Assembly: GCF_000981895.1 (NCBI RefSeq)
Contig: NZ_LATD01000073.1
Span: forward strand, 1 to 64,000
Origin: Streptomyces odonnellii
Lineage (GTDB): Bacteria > Actinomycetota > Actinomycetes > Streptomycetales > Streptomycetaceae
Length of the DNA: 64,000 bases
Direction of reading: 5' to 3'
Position 1 is the stretch's first letter. Each line of letters begins with the position of its first letter. Below the pieces are notes generated by a model that was given only the letters and a program-made list of their open reading frames with translations, was not told the origin of the DNA and did no database searches. The position numbers and the translations under genes are program-made. This document shows, piece by piece, positions 15,906-25,732 of the stretch.

Positions 15906-17932
15906 CCGACGCCGAGGGCACCGGGACGGTGCAGCAGCAGATCGAAGCGTCCGGCCAGGCACAGGTAACTCAGGTCGCTGGCGACTACGAAGAGCACCAC
16001 CACCAGTACGTCCGGGGCTGGCAGTACCTGCGCAGCGCCAGTGTGGACGACAGTGAACTGGACCTCGCGGGGCACGCGTTCGTCGATCCCCCCGGCCCGC
16101 AGGGATCCGGCCAGGTGGCACAGGCCGTCAGTATGCTCAGCCGCCCCTACCGCAAGAGCCACGTCCTGGTGCTGTGCGGGGAGGCAGGCACGGGACGGCG
16201 CACTGCCGCGCTGCACGCACTACGCAAGGCGGGGGTGCCCAGGAAGCAAATCAGCTGGCTGATCCTGGACTGGGACCAGCCTCGCACCGAGCAGATCCCC
16301 CACACCGGGGGACGCGCATTCATCCTGGACCTGACTGGCTATCAGGTGTTGCCGGAGGACTTCTACACCGGACTTGCCGACTACCAGAAGCAGGCACAGG
16401 CCGCCGATGCCGTTCTGGTCATCCTGGCTGATTCGAACGGCTGGAACCCAAGGACCCTGTCGACCGTGCCCACCGTGCACCTCGCACGCCCCTCGGCCGC
16501 AGAGGTCGCCGAGGCCCATCTGCGCCACCTCGCTGCCGGTCGGATGGACTGGCTGACGCACGATCCGCTCAACGACCTGCTCGCCCCGGCGGCGCCGGCA
16601 TCCGACGGCGCCCGGCTGGCCCGGCTCATCGCCGAGGCCAAGGACGACGACCAGTCCGCAGTCGGCAAGCAGTTCACCGACTGGCAGAAGCATCTGGAAA
16701 CCTGGTTCGAGCGACACTCCGCGCCGGGAGACCTGCAGGAGCGCGCACTGCTGATCGCGGCCGCCCTACTGGACGGAGCTCCGGCCGCCGTCGTACTGGG
16801 GGCCGCGGACCAGCTGTTCACGGAAGTCGGTGGTGAGCTGCCGCGTGGTGGTGCGCTGTCCGGCCGTGACCTGGACAAGCGGCTGGACGAGATCGACGCC
16901 TCGTACACGGATGACGAGGGAATCTCCCTGGAGCAGAAGCAACGTGGGCTGTCCGGGGCCGCGCTGAAGTACGTGTGGCGGCAGCGGCCACAGCTGCGGC
17001 CCGTGCTGCTGGAGTGGGCCTCCCAGATCAGCGCACCCAACAAGATCGCCGTTCGTCATCTGCAGCGCATCGCCGACTGCCTGGTGCCGCTGTCCCTGCT
17101 GCCCGGCGGATCCACCGTGCTGTCGGTGGCCAGGCGGTGGATCGAGACCGATCGGGTAGCGCACCGTCAGCTTGCCATCCACATTCTGGAGACCATGGCA
17201 CTCCACCCGGTGGCCGGGGTCGCCGTCCGCAAGCAGCTGTACGACTGGGCCCAGCAGAAGACAACCGGCGAACAGCTGATCGCCGCAGTGGCCGCGATCT
17301 GTGCGGGCGAGTTGGGCCAGCGGTATCCCCGGGTCGCCCTGACCCGGCTGCGGCTGCTGGCCTCCCGCGATGACGACCAAGCCCGCGACGCCGTCGCCGA
17401 CGCGGTACGCACCCTGGCAAGCACTCCCGAGCAACGCGTCCTGGTGCTGTCGGAGATCGTGGAGTGGGCCGAATCCACTGACAGCACCATTCGAAAGGCC
17501 GGAGCAAGCACCTTTTTGGCCCTGACCGACATCACCAGCGACGTTCTCCTGCCGCTGCCAGCAGACCAGGAGAGCACCGGCGAGGCCGTCGACGCTCCCG
17601 ATGTGCTGGCCGGTCAGCTGTTCGTCCGCGGCTGGCGCGCGGCCTTGCAGGAGCCCACGGCAGCGCAGGCGGCGTACCGGCATCTGGCGGCCTGGCTGGA
17701 CTCGCCCAAACTCGAGGACCCCCAGGTCCTACCTCTGGCGGCACAGGTGATGCGCGGATACGTGGGCCAGGAAGGCCCGTCCGGCCTGCTAGTGGGCTCG
17801 CCCGACAGCTCCGAGCTGGGACGGGCCCGGCGCGCACAGCTCCTCACCCAGCTCATCTCGGAGGCGGCCTCCCCTGCCGACCCCAGCGCCGTGGCACCGT
17901 CCGGCGGTAACGGCGCCGCCGTGACGGCGTGA
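15902..17932 (+). CDS. STAND-like ATPase with degenerate P-loop and helical-repeat C-terminus
   Basis: 676 residues, coupled by ATGA to the cyclase. The N-terminus is polar with QQQIEASGQAQVTQVAGDY and HHHQYVRGWQYLR. A P-loop-like segment VLVLCGEAGTGRRTAALHAL (about 80-100) has Arg-Arg where Walker A has Lys-Thr, so ATP hydrolysis is doubtful. AFILDLTGY and ADAVLVILADSNGWN resemble later strands of the ATPase. From about 270 the protein is helical and HEAT-like up to about 640. By position it could be the regulator or scaffold of the cyclase; no effector domain is seen. I know similar proteins only as uncharacterised Streptomyces proteins. Confidence 0.7.
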   Translation: MTDAEGTGTVQQQIEASGQAQVTQVAGDYEEHHHQYVRGWQYLRSASVDDSELDLAGHAFVDPPGPQGSGQVAQAVSMLSRPYRKSHVLVLCGEAGTGRRTAALHALRKAGVPRKQISWLILDWDQPRTEQIPHTGGRAFILDLTGYQVLPEDFYTGLADYQKQAQAADAVLVILADSNGWNPRTLSTVPTVHLARPSAAEVAEAHLRHLAAGRMDWLTHDPLNDLLAPAAPASDGARLARLIAEAKDDDQSAVGKQFTDWQKHLETWFERHSAPGDLQERALLIAAALLDGAPAAVVLGAADQLFTEVGGELPRGGALSGRDLDKRLDEIDASYTDDEGISLEQKQRGLSGAALKYVWRQRPQLRPVLLEWASQISAPNKIAVRHLQRIADCLVPLSLLPGGSTVLSVARRWIETDRVAHRQLAIHILETMALHPVAGVAVRKQLYDWAQQKTTGEQLIAAVAAICAGELGQRYPRVALTRLRLLASRDDDQARDAVADAVRTLASTPEQRVLVLSEIVEWAESTDSTIRKAGASTFLALTDITSDVLLPLPADQESTGEAVDAPDVLAGQLFVRGWRAALQEPTAAQAAYRHLAAWLDSPKLEDPQVLPLAAQVMRGYVGQEGPSGLLVGSPDSSELGRARRAQLLTQLISEAASPADPSAVAPSGGNGAAVTA

Positions 17933-18693
17933 GCATGCTGCGCCGGCGCGGCAGACCCGCCCAGCCCGCACCGGATGCGGCAGGCGCGGGTACGGCTTAT
18001 CCGCTCGTGCTGAGCGACGAGCGGATGGCCAGCCGCATCAGCAGTGTGTGCTTCACCGTCCGCATCACCGGGAGCTGGCGGTGGACGCATCCCAGTGACA
18101 CGGGCCGGGGCGACATGGCGGTACCAGCGCGCGAGCACCTGCGCCGGCAGGCCACAGGAATCCTGTGCCAGCACTCCGTCCTGGATCTCGGAGTGGCTCA
18201 GGACGCCGCCAACTCATCCCTGACACAGCGTGGTTGCCCTATGCCCGGCCTGGAGACCAGCGGCACGGCCGAGCTGAGCGTCGCGGCCGCGGACCGTGCC
18301 CTGGCCGAGGAACATGCCCGCCAGCAGCAGGCCGCAGACCTCGAACACGGTAAGGAGCTGCACCGCCTGGCCCAGCTGCAGCGGGTGCTTGCCGACCCGG
18401 ACCTACGCCGCGTGTGGTGGATGGCCCAGTTCCCCGACCGCTTCAACGACCTCGCAGGCCTTGCCCAGGCGCTGGAGGGACTGCCCGCGCCGCAGGCGAC
18501 CCAGGACGACGACCTGCGCGGTGACATCCGGCGCTTCACCGACGACCTCGTCAACACCCTGCACACCCCGCAGCAGCGCGAGGTCTTCATCCAGGCCCTC
18601 GTCCAGACTCTCACGGCCCTCGGTCACCAGCGCCTGGCCACCGCCGCCGCCCTCCGGCACCGCCCTCATGATCCCGGGAGCACACCGGCATGA
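17929..18693 (+). CDS. Unknown protein of the cyclase operon, helical
   Basis: 254 residues, beginning with a GTG that overlaps the previous stop (GTGA); an ATG two codons on is an alternative. The N-terminal half contains AREHLRRQATGILCQHSVLD and AQDAANSSLTQR. The second half is a long charged helix (about 115-165, DRALAEEHARQQQAADLEHG) followed by RVLADPDLRRVWWMAQFPDR. The layout of a beta-rich domain and then a long helix recalls SPFH-type membrane scaffolds, but that is only a resemblance. Tight coupling on both sides makes it part of the same system. Confidence 0.65.
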   Translation: MSMLRRRGRPAQPAPDAAGAGTAYPLVLSDERMASRISSVCFTVRITGSWRWTHPSDTGRGDMAVPAREHLRRQATGILCQHSVLDLGVAQDAANSSLTQRGCPMPGLETSGTAELSVAAADRALAEEHARQQQAADLEHGKELHRLAQLQRVLADPDLRRVWWMAQFPDRFNDLAGLAQALEGLPAPQATQDDDLRGDIRRFTDDLVNTLHTPQQREVFIQALVQTLTALGHQRLATAAALRHRPHDPGSTPA

Positions 18694-19100
18694 ACCTCCA
18701 CACCGCACGCTGGCTCCTAGCCCCCGTGCGTCAGCTGCGCACCCGCCGACTCATGGCCCAGCACGGCCCGACGCTCGCCTACCACACCGCCTGGGCCCTG
18801 ATCACCCTGCACAACGCACCGGACGAAACCGCCCTCGTGCGCGCCTGGACCCGCGAGAACCCCAACACCGCCCCCGGCATCCACTACGACCACTGGCCCA
18901 CACTGAGCCAAGCCGAACAGCAACGCCGCCTCAGATGGCTACGCAGACACGGACGCTCCCCCATCCAGCTCCTCCAACTCGACGCCAGCCTCATCCACAG
19001 CACAGGCCTCCACGTCCCCGACTGGGGCTGCCCACAGATCCCTCACGAACAGAACGGCGCGACGCCGCCTCTCTGGTCGCAGACCCGCGAGCATCCCTAG
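18690..19100 (+). CDS. Small basic protein, last gene of the cyclase operon
   Basis: 136 residues, start overlapping the previous stop (ATGA). It is rich in Trp, Arg and His, with helices ARWLLAPVRQLRTRRLMAQH and LAYHTAWALITLHNAPDET and a later RRLRWLRRHGRSPIQLLQLD. No known domain or membrane segment is recognised. Its end marks the operon's end; about 1 kb without a clear gene follows. Confidence 0.6.
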   Translation: MNLHTARWLLAPVRQLRTRRLMAQHGPTLAYHTAWALITLHNAPDETALVRAWTRENPNTAPGIHYDHWPTLSQAEQQRRLRWLRRHGRSPIQLLQLDASLIHSTGLHVPDWGCPQIPHEQNGATPPLWSQTREHP

Positions 19101-20142
19101 CAATCCTCTGCACATGCATTGCGCCGACCAACACGGCAGGCGACAGGGCGCCCTTCAAAGCGACGGCCACCGACGAGCAGAGCCCGGCGCAGCTCGGCGG
19201 CGCCCTCCATGCATGGGGGTAGTACGCCCATGCCCGGGATGCGGCAGACGGTCGAGGACAGGGTTCCGCTGATCCGGCAGCATCACCCGGCCGAGCAGAG
19301 ACTCCCCCGCTTCCGTCCCCGTGCCAGGGTCGGGGCCGGGGCAGCGTGTCGCAGTTCACACGCCCGCGGGCGCCAACAGGGGAACAGACACATGCAGTTC
19401 GCCGTTCTACTGTACGTGGCTGCGGAGGGGACAGTGTCCCCGGGCCTCACCTACAGCCCATGGGGACGATCGTCCGGCTGAAGCCCCATGGAGCCCTCCG
19501 CCGAGAGGCGACCGCCCTCCGCACGCCACCACCAAACGGCCCCGGCTGGCCTCCCCCGTCCAGCCGGGGCTCTCCTGTGCCTGCCGCGGGGGTTACCGAA
19601 CGCGCACGACACCGGCCCCTTCTTGCGGCCATGGTGTGAGTGCTCCTCGTGACGGAATGCCTACGGAGGCCGTCGGCCACCGCTGGCGTGAGCGGACTGC
19701 GAACCGTGCGGGGCCAGCCGCGCCATTCTCCTGTGCCGGGGGGATCTCCCGTACAGGTGCCGCATATCAGAAGGCCGGAACCGTCTGCCGAGACCCACAA
19801 AGCCCTGGCCGTCGGCTCCGGCGGCGCGGCCGGCCCGGTCTGCCTGTGACGGCCCCGGCCGCGGCAGCCGAACACGCCGCTCATGGTCCACCGCCAGTAG
19901 TCCTCGGCTTCCTCCAGCAGCAAGGTCCGCTGCCCACTGTGCGCGCAGGCAGCCACGATCCCGCCGACCAGGTGGCAGAGGTTCCCCGAGCGCTCAGCCA
20001 GGAACCGCAGGACACGCGGAGCACCCTGCGTGTCGCGGCTCACAGCACGGCGTAGGGCCCCCGTGCACTTGGCCCGCTCCGGATCGCCAGACGGGCGGTC
20101 CGCTCGGCGGTGGACTGGCTCTTCGGCATATGGAGGCAGCCT
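19101..20142. other. No supported gene; open minus-strand extension of the WYL remnant
   Basis: About 1 kb downstream of the cyclase operon. On the minus strand the frame of the WYL gene stays open to 19447, through a passage with NLCHLVGGIVAACAHSGQRT and LLLEEAEDYWRW (about 19890-20010) that looks like protein but that I do not recognise. The rest is low-complexity. It may be the tail of another broken gene fused to the WYL remnant. Confidence 0.4.
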
Positions 20143-21128
20143 TCGCCGGGCCGAGTCCGCGAGCCGTTCGGCGAATACTTCGACGAGGCTGCCGAGTTCA
20201 TCCGGGCGTTCGATGGCGAAGGGGCAGTCCAGGGAGGCAAGTGCGGCAGGCAGCCAGTCGAGCCGGTCCACACGCAGTTCCACACGCCACCAGCGCTCCG
20301 TCACCGGGTCTGCGCCGCCCGCGGCAGGCAGTTCCGTCACAATCGCGACGCTCGCGGGCAGCCGGGCTCGGATCTGCTCGACCGTCCCCTGGATCCGCAG
20401 GATCACCTCATACCGGTAGGGAACCGTGGCAAGCCCTGTCAGGACTCGCTCCGCCGGATCAATTCCCAGAGGTGGTTCGAACGACCCGGACAGAGTCCTC
20501 ACACCGGTGATGCGATCCAGTCTGAAGATCCGGTCCTCACCCGCCGGCAGATCCACAGCCGTCACGTACCACCTGCCCGAGTGCGCGACGACCCCGTACG
20601 GGTGCACAGTGCGCTCACTGCACCGGCCGTCGCGGCGGTGTACCGGATCGAGACGGGCCGGTGATGGCGCACCGCATCGGCAATCGGGAGGAGGACCACG
20701 GGTTCAGGGGCAACGCTTGCCCCGTCCGGCGGATCCGTGAAGGCGAGCGAGCCGAGCACAGCATCGAGCCTGCGGCGCAGCCGCTCGGGCAGCACTCGCC
20801 GGATCTTGGCCGACGCCGTCTCACTCGCCGTATCCGCGGCCGCCGTCAGGCCCGATTGCCGACCGGCGACCAGACCGAGGAGCACGGCCAGCGCTTCGTC
20901 GTCGCTCAGCATGAGTGGAGGCATGCGGTAACCGGGAGCGACCCGGTAGCCACCGTAGCGGCCGCGCACCGACTCGACGGGCACGTCGAGGTCGACGAGC
21001 TGTTGTGCGTAGCGCCGTACGGTGCGTTCGTCGACGTTCACTCGGCCGGCGAGTTCGGACACGGTCCGGACGCCACCCGACTGAAGAAGCTCCAGCAGGG
21101 TCAGGACACGCGCAAGAGGGCGGGGCAT
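20143..21128 (-). pseudogene. YafY-type HTH-WYL transcriptional regulator, single frameshift
   Basis: The first frame gives an HTH_11 winged helix (RVLTLLELLQSGGVRTVSEL, NVDERTVRRYAQQL) and the linker to VSIRYTAAT. Near 20630 the match moves one base, to SERTVHPYGVVAHSGRWYVT, the WYL core, then GIDPAERVLTGLATVPYRYE and FAERLADSAR near 20145. One indel in GACGGCCGGTGC explains it. WYL regulators sense small ligands or nucleic acid and commonly control a neighbouring VOC or hydrolase gene; the divergent VOC stub at 21221 fits that pairing. It could be a sequencing error rather than a true mutation. Confidence 0.8.
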
Positions 21129-21220
21129 ACCCGGAAGTCTCCTGTATGTACCGGGCGGGTTCCGCCCGGTAATGGTCGTAGCGTGCGGTCACAAGCGCCG
21201 ATCCCCCAGGGAGAAGATCC

Positions 21221-21337
21221 ATGCACTTCGTGTCCAGCCGCATCATCACGCGCGACGTCGCCCGCCTTGTCGGCTTCTACGAGCGCGCCACCAGGGTGTC
21301 CGCCACCTGGGCCGGCGAGGAGCAATTCGCCCGCTGA
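21221..21337 (+). pseudogene. VOC (glyoxalase-fold) protein, N-terminal stub
   Basis: It reads MHFVSSRIITRDVARLVGFY and stops after 38 codons, whereas VOC proteins paired with YafY regulators run to about 120-130 residues. GGGAGAAG lies just upstream. The first beta-alpha unit is typical; the rest is missing. It is divergent from the WYL remnant. Confidence 0.65.
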
Positions 21338-21483
21338 GAACAGCACAGCCGTCAGGTACGGCTCCTCCACCGGTCCAACTCCACCGGAAACGGTCCAGGT
21401 CCGCTGTCACCTGACAACGGCGCCGAGCTCGCAGACGATGGCAGTGCCCGGCCCTCTCCGGCCGGGCAGGCCCGCGCTCCCGG

Positions 21484-22380
21484 TCAGGGCCGGGCAAAGA
21501 CTGCCTGGAGGAGGCCGGTGAGGAGAGCCGCGCAGGACCCGTCGGGGTCGAGATCGGGGTCATAGATGGTGAGGTTGAAGCCCACGCAGCGCTCCGATCG
21601 CACCAAGGTCCGTAGCAGCGGGGCGAGTTCGTCGGGCATGAGCCCTCCGGGGTCGGGGCTGTCGACGGCGGGCATGACGGACGGGTCCAGCACATCCGCG
21701 TCCAGATGCACCCAGAACCCTTGGGTCACGGGCACTTCAAGCGTCTGCACAACCGCGCCCGCCAGCTCCTCAGCACCCCACTTCCTGATCTCCCCGACCG
21801 TCGCGTTCGTGATCTTCAACTCAGTGAGCTCGGCCCGTTGCGCGTCGTAGTCCCGGATACCGAAGACCCGTACGTCCTCGTCCCTGACATACGGCCGCAG
21901 CCCTTCGAGGTCCGTCAGATCCGCCTGGCCGCGACCGGTCGCGATGGCGAGCTCTTCGCCGGCCGCGGCACCGATACGGCCGGAGTTCCCGGGGTGCCGG
22001 AAGTCCGCGGATCCGTCGACGACAGCGAGTCCGTACCGCCCGATACGGCGCAGGGCGAGCGAGGCGCCGAGCTGGATGGAGCAGTCCCCGCCCAGGACGA
22101 CCGGGAAGTCCCCTGCCCGGACATGGTGCTCGATGCGGTCGGCGAGCCTGCGGGTGTACGCGGCGATCGCCTCGGCGTTGAACACGCCGTCGCCTTCCCG
22201 CCAGCCGCCGCGGTCGTAGCGGGGCGGCACGACGACCCCGCCCTCGTACGCCCCGATCCGCTGCACCAGCCGCTGTTCACGCAGCGCGCCCGCCAGCTTG
22301 TAGCACCCGGGCACAGTGCCTTCGGCAGGCGGCCGGAGACCGAGGTTGGACGGGGCGTCAATGACGACGATGCGGCGCAT
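21484..22380 (-). CDS. Arginase/agmatinase-family protein with altered metal ligands
   Basis: 298 residues from the ATG at 22380. The ureohydrolase fold motifs are in order: GGDCS (about 110), DGSADFRHPGN (about 132), FWVHLDADVLDPSVMP (about 235) and SPDPGGL. In classical arginases the first two are GGDHS and DAHAD, whose His residues bind manganese. Here those positions are Cys and Ser, while the Asp ligands remain. The protein may use a changed metal site, another substrate, or be inactive. GGDCS is seen in other actinobacterial relatives as far as I recall. No operon partner is visible. Confidence 0.78.
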   Translation of the reverse strand: MRRIVVIDAPSNLGLRPPAEGTVPGCYKLAGALREQRLVQRIGAYEGGVVVPPRYDRGGWREGDGVFNAEAIAAYTRRLADRIEHHVRAGDFPVVLGGDCSIQLGASLALRRIGRYGLAVVDGSADFRHPGNSGRIGAAAGEELAIATGRGQADLTDLEGLRPYVRDEDVRVFGIRDYDAQRAELTELKITNATVGEIRKWGAEELAGAVVQTLEVPVTQGFWVHLDADVLDPSVMPAVDSPDPGGLMPDELAPLLRTLVRSERCVGFNLTIYDPDLDPDGSCAALLTGLLQAVFARP

Positions 22381-22867
22381 CCGGCCATTCTGACCTCGCG
22401 GGCGCGGCGCGCGCCACAGCGTTTCACCGCCCGCAGAAGCAGAGCAGTCCGCACCAGGCCACGTGCCCCGTGGCGATTCCCTGAAGGCGAGAGCCGTCAG
22501 GCAGTGGCAGTCGGGCCGATACGCCGACCACAGGACTGGTCTCAAAGTCCTGAGTGTCTGAACCATCCACGGGCGACGAGCGGCTGGATCGCGCCTCGGC
22601 ACCTGCCGGGGGCGGGCTGGCAGAGCATGGGCGGAGGTGCCGCCCTCCGCGTCGTGTGTGAGCGCGGAGGGCCTCGGCCGGTGACGGGTCCAGCCGTCCG
22701 GATCCTCGATGTCCTCGGGAGAGGCGAGGCGGGTTGGCCAGCCGGGTGTTCTCCAACAGGGCCGGAAAACCGGGGCACGGCGGGATCCCCTGCCATGTGA
22801 TGACCCTTCCGGTGCGCCGGGGCTGCCGGCGCATCAGTCGCGTTACGACACCCTTGGGGGGGTAGCA
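22381..22867. other. Intergenic, nothing recognised
   Basis: About 490 bases between the arginase-family gene and the secreted DUF11-like gene. No conserved frame was seen. The last 10 bases contain the strong ribosome-binding site GGGGGGG of the next gene. Confidence 0.4.
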
Positions 22868-24216
22868 ATGAGTCTGTTATCTGCGGGACACCCGGTACGT
22901 CTCAGATCCGGCGCCGCCGTGGCAGTGGCGGCCGGTCTGCTGACTGCCGGCCTCGCCGCGCCCGCGTTCGCTGACGACGACCCGCCGCAGACCGACCAGT
23001 TGTGGATCAACGCGCCGTACGACGAGACGCTGCCGCTCAGCGCCGACGGCGGCCAGCCGCAGTCCCGCACTCTCGGCGTCGGCATCTACCACGACAACGA
23101 GAACGTCACGGTGACCGACGGCAGGCTCACCGTCGACGTCTCCGGCCTCGCCGGGGTCGCCGAGGTGACCTGGCCCGGCAACTGCACGCCGAGTGGCACG
23201 CGCGCGGTGTGCAGCATCCCCGTGGTGCCCGTGATCGGGGGCGACTACGAGGACCAGGTGTTCCTGACGGTGCGCGCGGCCGACGGCGCCGAAGCCGGCG
23301 CACAGGGCAGGATCACCTACGAGGCGACGGCCACCGCCGCGCCGCGCGAGAGCTTCGACACCACCCTCACCGTCGGCGCTGGGCCCGACCTCGCCATCGA
23401 CCGCGTCGCAGACATCGAGGACGGCCGGCCCGGCGACGGGCGGACGATCCCGTTCAAGGTCACCAACAACGGCAACGAGAACGCGAACGGGTTCACCGTG
23501 AAGCTGTGCGCCTCGTACGGCCTGACGGATCTGACCCGGTACGACGCCTGCACCTACACCACGACGGACGGCAACGACTACGTGCCGTCGAACACGGCAT
23601 CTGTACGTTCGACCAGGTGCTGGCACCGGGTGACTCCTTCGAGCTGCCCGAACCCCTGACGGTGCGACTCGCCCCGCACGCGCTGAACGAGCGGCTCGAC
23701 ATCGACGTCGAGCCGGGCGACGACGCCCAGGACCTCGACTCCCGGAACGACTACGCGGTCCTCCAGATCGACGCGGAAAACACCGCGGACTTCTCCGTGA
23801 CCGGTGACGCCATCTCCGGCGCGGCGGGCCAGACGGCCACGGCCGAGCTCACGTTCAAGAACAACGGCCCGGCCTGGTTGGGTAACCTCGGCTCCGGTGA
23901 CCCGGCCGCCGAGGTCCGGCTGATCGTGCCCGAGGGCACCACGATCACCGGCGTACCGTCCGGCTGCTCCCCGCACACCCTCGACGGCGGCTACTACCCG
24001 AAGAAGACGGGCGCCCCGCGCTACGACTGCAACCTGCGGTACTGGGTACTGGAGGACACCCAGCGCACGTTCGCGTTCTCCGTGCGCGTCGACACCGTTG
24101 TGCCCGGCGCGACCGGTGCCGTGAGCATCCACCCCTCGTTCGGCGAGTTCGGCGAGTACCCCTTCGACTTCGACCCGGACCTCACGAACAACAAGGCAGT
24201 CCTGGCCGTCAACTGA
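22868..24216 (+). pseudogene. Secreted DUF11-like repeat protein with one frameshift
   Basis: The first frame starts with a signal peptide (AVAVAAGLLTAGLAAPAFA) and beta-rich repeats such as GPDLAIDRVADIEDG and IPFKVTNNGNENANGF. At about 23598 (YVPSNTA) the match moves frame to GICTFDQVLAPGDSFELPEP and continues through TAELTFKNNGPAWLG to KAVLAVN. Restoring one base gives about 450 continuous residues. The CARDB/DUF11-type repeats suggest a surface-exposed or secreted protein, but there is no LPXTG or membrane anchor. A terminator-like hairpin follows at once. Confidence 0.75.
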
Positions 24217-24221
24217 CCAGC

Positions 24222-24266
24222 CGGGGGTTCGGAACAAGCCGCCCGAACGGCTGCTCCGAACCCCCG
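24222..24266 (+). terminator. Strong hairpin after the DUF11-like gene
   Basis: CGGGGGTTCGGA at 24222-24233 pairs perfectly with TCCGAACCCCCG at 24255-24266, a 12-bp stem with a 21-base loop that itself holds AGCCG/CGGCT. It starts six bases after the stop codon. There is no T-tract, as is usual in high-GC actinobacteria. Confidence 0.7.
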
Positions 24267-24318
24267 TCCGGCAGGGAGGACGCTGCCGACGGTCCCAGAC
24301 GCCACCAGGCACAGAGCT

Positions 24319-24525
24319 GACCAGGAGGGGCAGAAGCTGCAGCGGATCGTGCGTCGGGGCAGTACCGGCTCGGTGGGCTACCGGCGGGCGATGACGCATC
24401 TGACATCCGCCGGCGGGAACCGCGTTCCGGTGATCGTCCGGCTGGTCCAGGCCGACGAGGACACGGTCCGCGATGTGATCGACCGGTTCAATACGATCAG
24501 CCTGGCCTGCCTGGACCCTCAATGA
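24319..24525 (+). pseudogene. IS630-family transposase, N-terminal stub
   Basis: About 68 residues matching the N-terminal helix-turn-helix of IS630-type transposases: DQEGQKLQRIVRRGSTGSVG and GGNRVPVIVRLVQADEDTVR, ending ISLACLDPQ then TGA. The usual next residue is Trp, so the stop may be a TGG to TGA change. No DDE part follows, so this is a dead fragment. Confidence 0.7.
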
Positions 24526-24681
24526 GCGCGCCGTAGGGGGCGTTGATGCCTTCGCCCGCGGCGTTCATGTACGCGACGGCGATGCCCGCGGCGAAGAATG
24601 CGTTGCGGGCGGAGAGGGGCGGAGCCGGATGGTGGCGTGCATGAGTGATGAAAGTCTGATGGCGGCTGGCACGATCAGCTC

Positions 24682-25260
24682 ATGGATCGGGATTCGGTGT
24701 CGTTGCGCAGGATCGAGCTCACCGACTGGCGGGATGTGCATGCCTGGGCCTGCTTACCGGAAGCCTGCCGCTTCCAGCTCTGGGGGCCGAACACCGAGGA
24801 GCAGACGCACGCGTTCGTGGTCTCCGCGGTTGAAGCGTGGACCCGTGGGCCTCAGAGCAGGTTCGCCTTCACAGCCCGTCTCGCGGAGGCTGTGGTGGGC
24901 ATGGGAGAGCTGCGCATTCGGAACACTGAACAGTGCCAGGGCGAAATCGCCTACATCGTCCATCCGAAGATGTGGGGAGCAGGCGTGGGGACAGCGATCG
25001 GGACGGGGTTGCTTCGGCACGGGTTCGAGACGTTGGGACTTCACCGCATCTATGCGACCTGCGATCCACGGAACGTTGCGTCGGCCCGCGTACTGCGCAA
25101 GCTCGGTATGACACTGGAGGGCCGGCTCCGACACGTCGCCCTGATCCGGGACGGATGGCGAGACTCCGAGTTGTTCAGCATCCTCGAATACGAATGGCAC
25201 TCGCCCTTGTCTGTGCCCCACCTTGATGCGACCGACGGGGACCGACCGGCCATCCCCTGA
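24682..25260 (+). CDS. GNAT acetyltransferase, RimJ/RimL type
   Basis: 192 residues forming one GNAT domain that would transfer acetyl from acetyl-CoA to an amine. The opening SLRRIELTDWRDVHAWA, acetyl-CoA-binding strand and loop PKMWGAGVGTAIGTGLLRHG (about 93-112), HRIYATCDPRNVASARVLRK (about 120-138) and GMTLEGRLRHVALIRDGWRD are the standard RimJ/RimL signature. The substrate is unknown. It stands alone between a transposase stub and a regulator remnant. Confidence 0.88.
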   Translation: MDRDSVSLRRIELTDWRDVHAWACLPEACRFQLWGPNTEEQTHAFVVSAVEAWTRGPQSRFAFTARLAEAVVGMGELRIRNTEQCQGEIAYIVHPKMWGAGVGTAIGTGLLRHGFETLGLHRIYATCDPRNVASARVLRKLGMTLEGRLRHVALIRDGWRDSELFSILEYEWHSPLSVPHLDATDGDRPAIP

Positions 25261-25732
25261 CGCCTGAGGCGTCCTTGACGTCTGTGCGGAAGGCCCGGCG
25301 CGTCTCATGACTGCCGACGTCGACCTTGCGAAAACGACCTCGCGCACGCCCTGGAATCAGGAGCCCCCGGAGGACGGATCACGAATTCAGAGGCAGACGG
25401 CGCGGACGACGGTGCCCTGACCGTCGAGGTGGCGCAGGAGGTAGGCGTAGTCCTCCGGATGTGAGGAGAGGCGTACCGTGGCCCTGGCGGTACGGGCGTC
25501 CATGCCGGGCCCGTACGCGGCCGCGCGGCGGCGTGCCTGCCACGTCGTACGCGCAGTGAGCACCCAGCGCGTCAGGGAGAAACGCACCCGCCCCCGCGCG
25601 GCCTCCTCGCTGCGGTCGGGCAGTTGCCGCAGCATCGGACGCGGCCTCGCCAGGCCCCTGTGCCTGGTCGCCGGGTGCTGGCCGGTTTGTGAAATGCCCC
25701 GGAGACCGCGCATCCACACCCACACCCGGACG
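25261..25732. other. Gene-poor stretch with a possible minus-strand gene remnant
   Basis: On the minus strand, 25387 to about 25600 reads RVRFSLTRWVLTARTTWQAR and ATVRLSSHPEDYAYLLRHLD and ends at a stop. It looks like the C-terminus of a real protein, but I cannot name the family. Nothing else is supported. Confidence 0.35.

Noticed and set aside
15068-17932. A 954-residue protein starting at 15068
   Set aside because: Its first about 280 residues are the cyclase gene read out of frame. The ATG at 15902, overlapping the cyclase stop, is the natural start.
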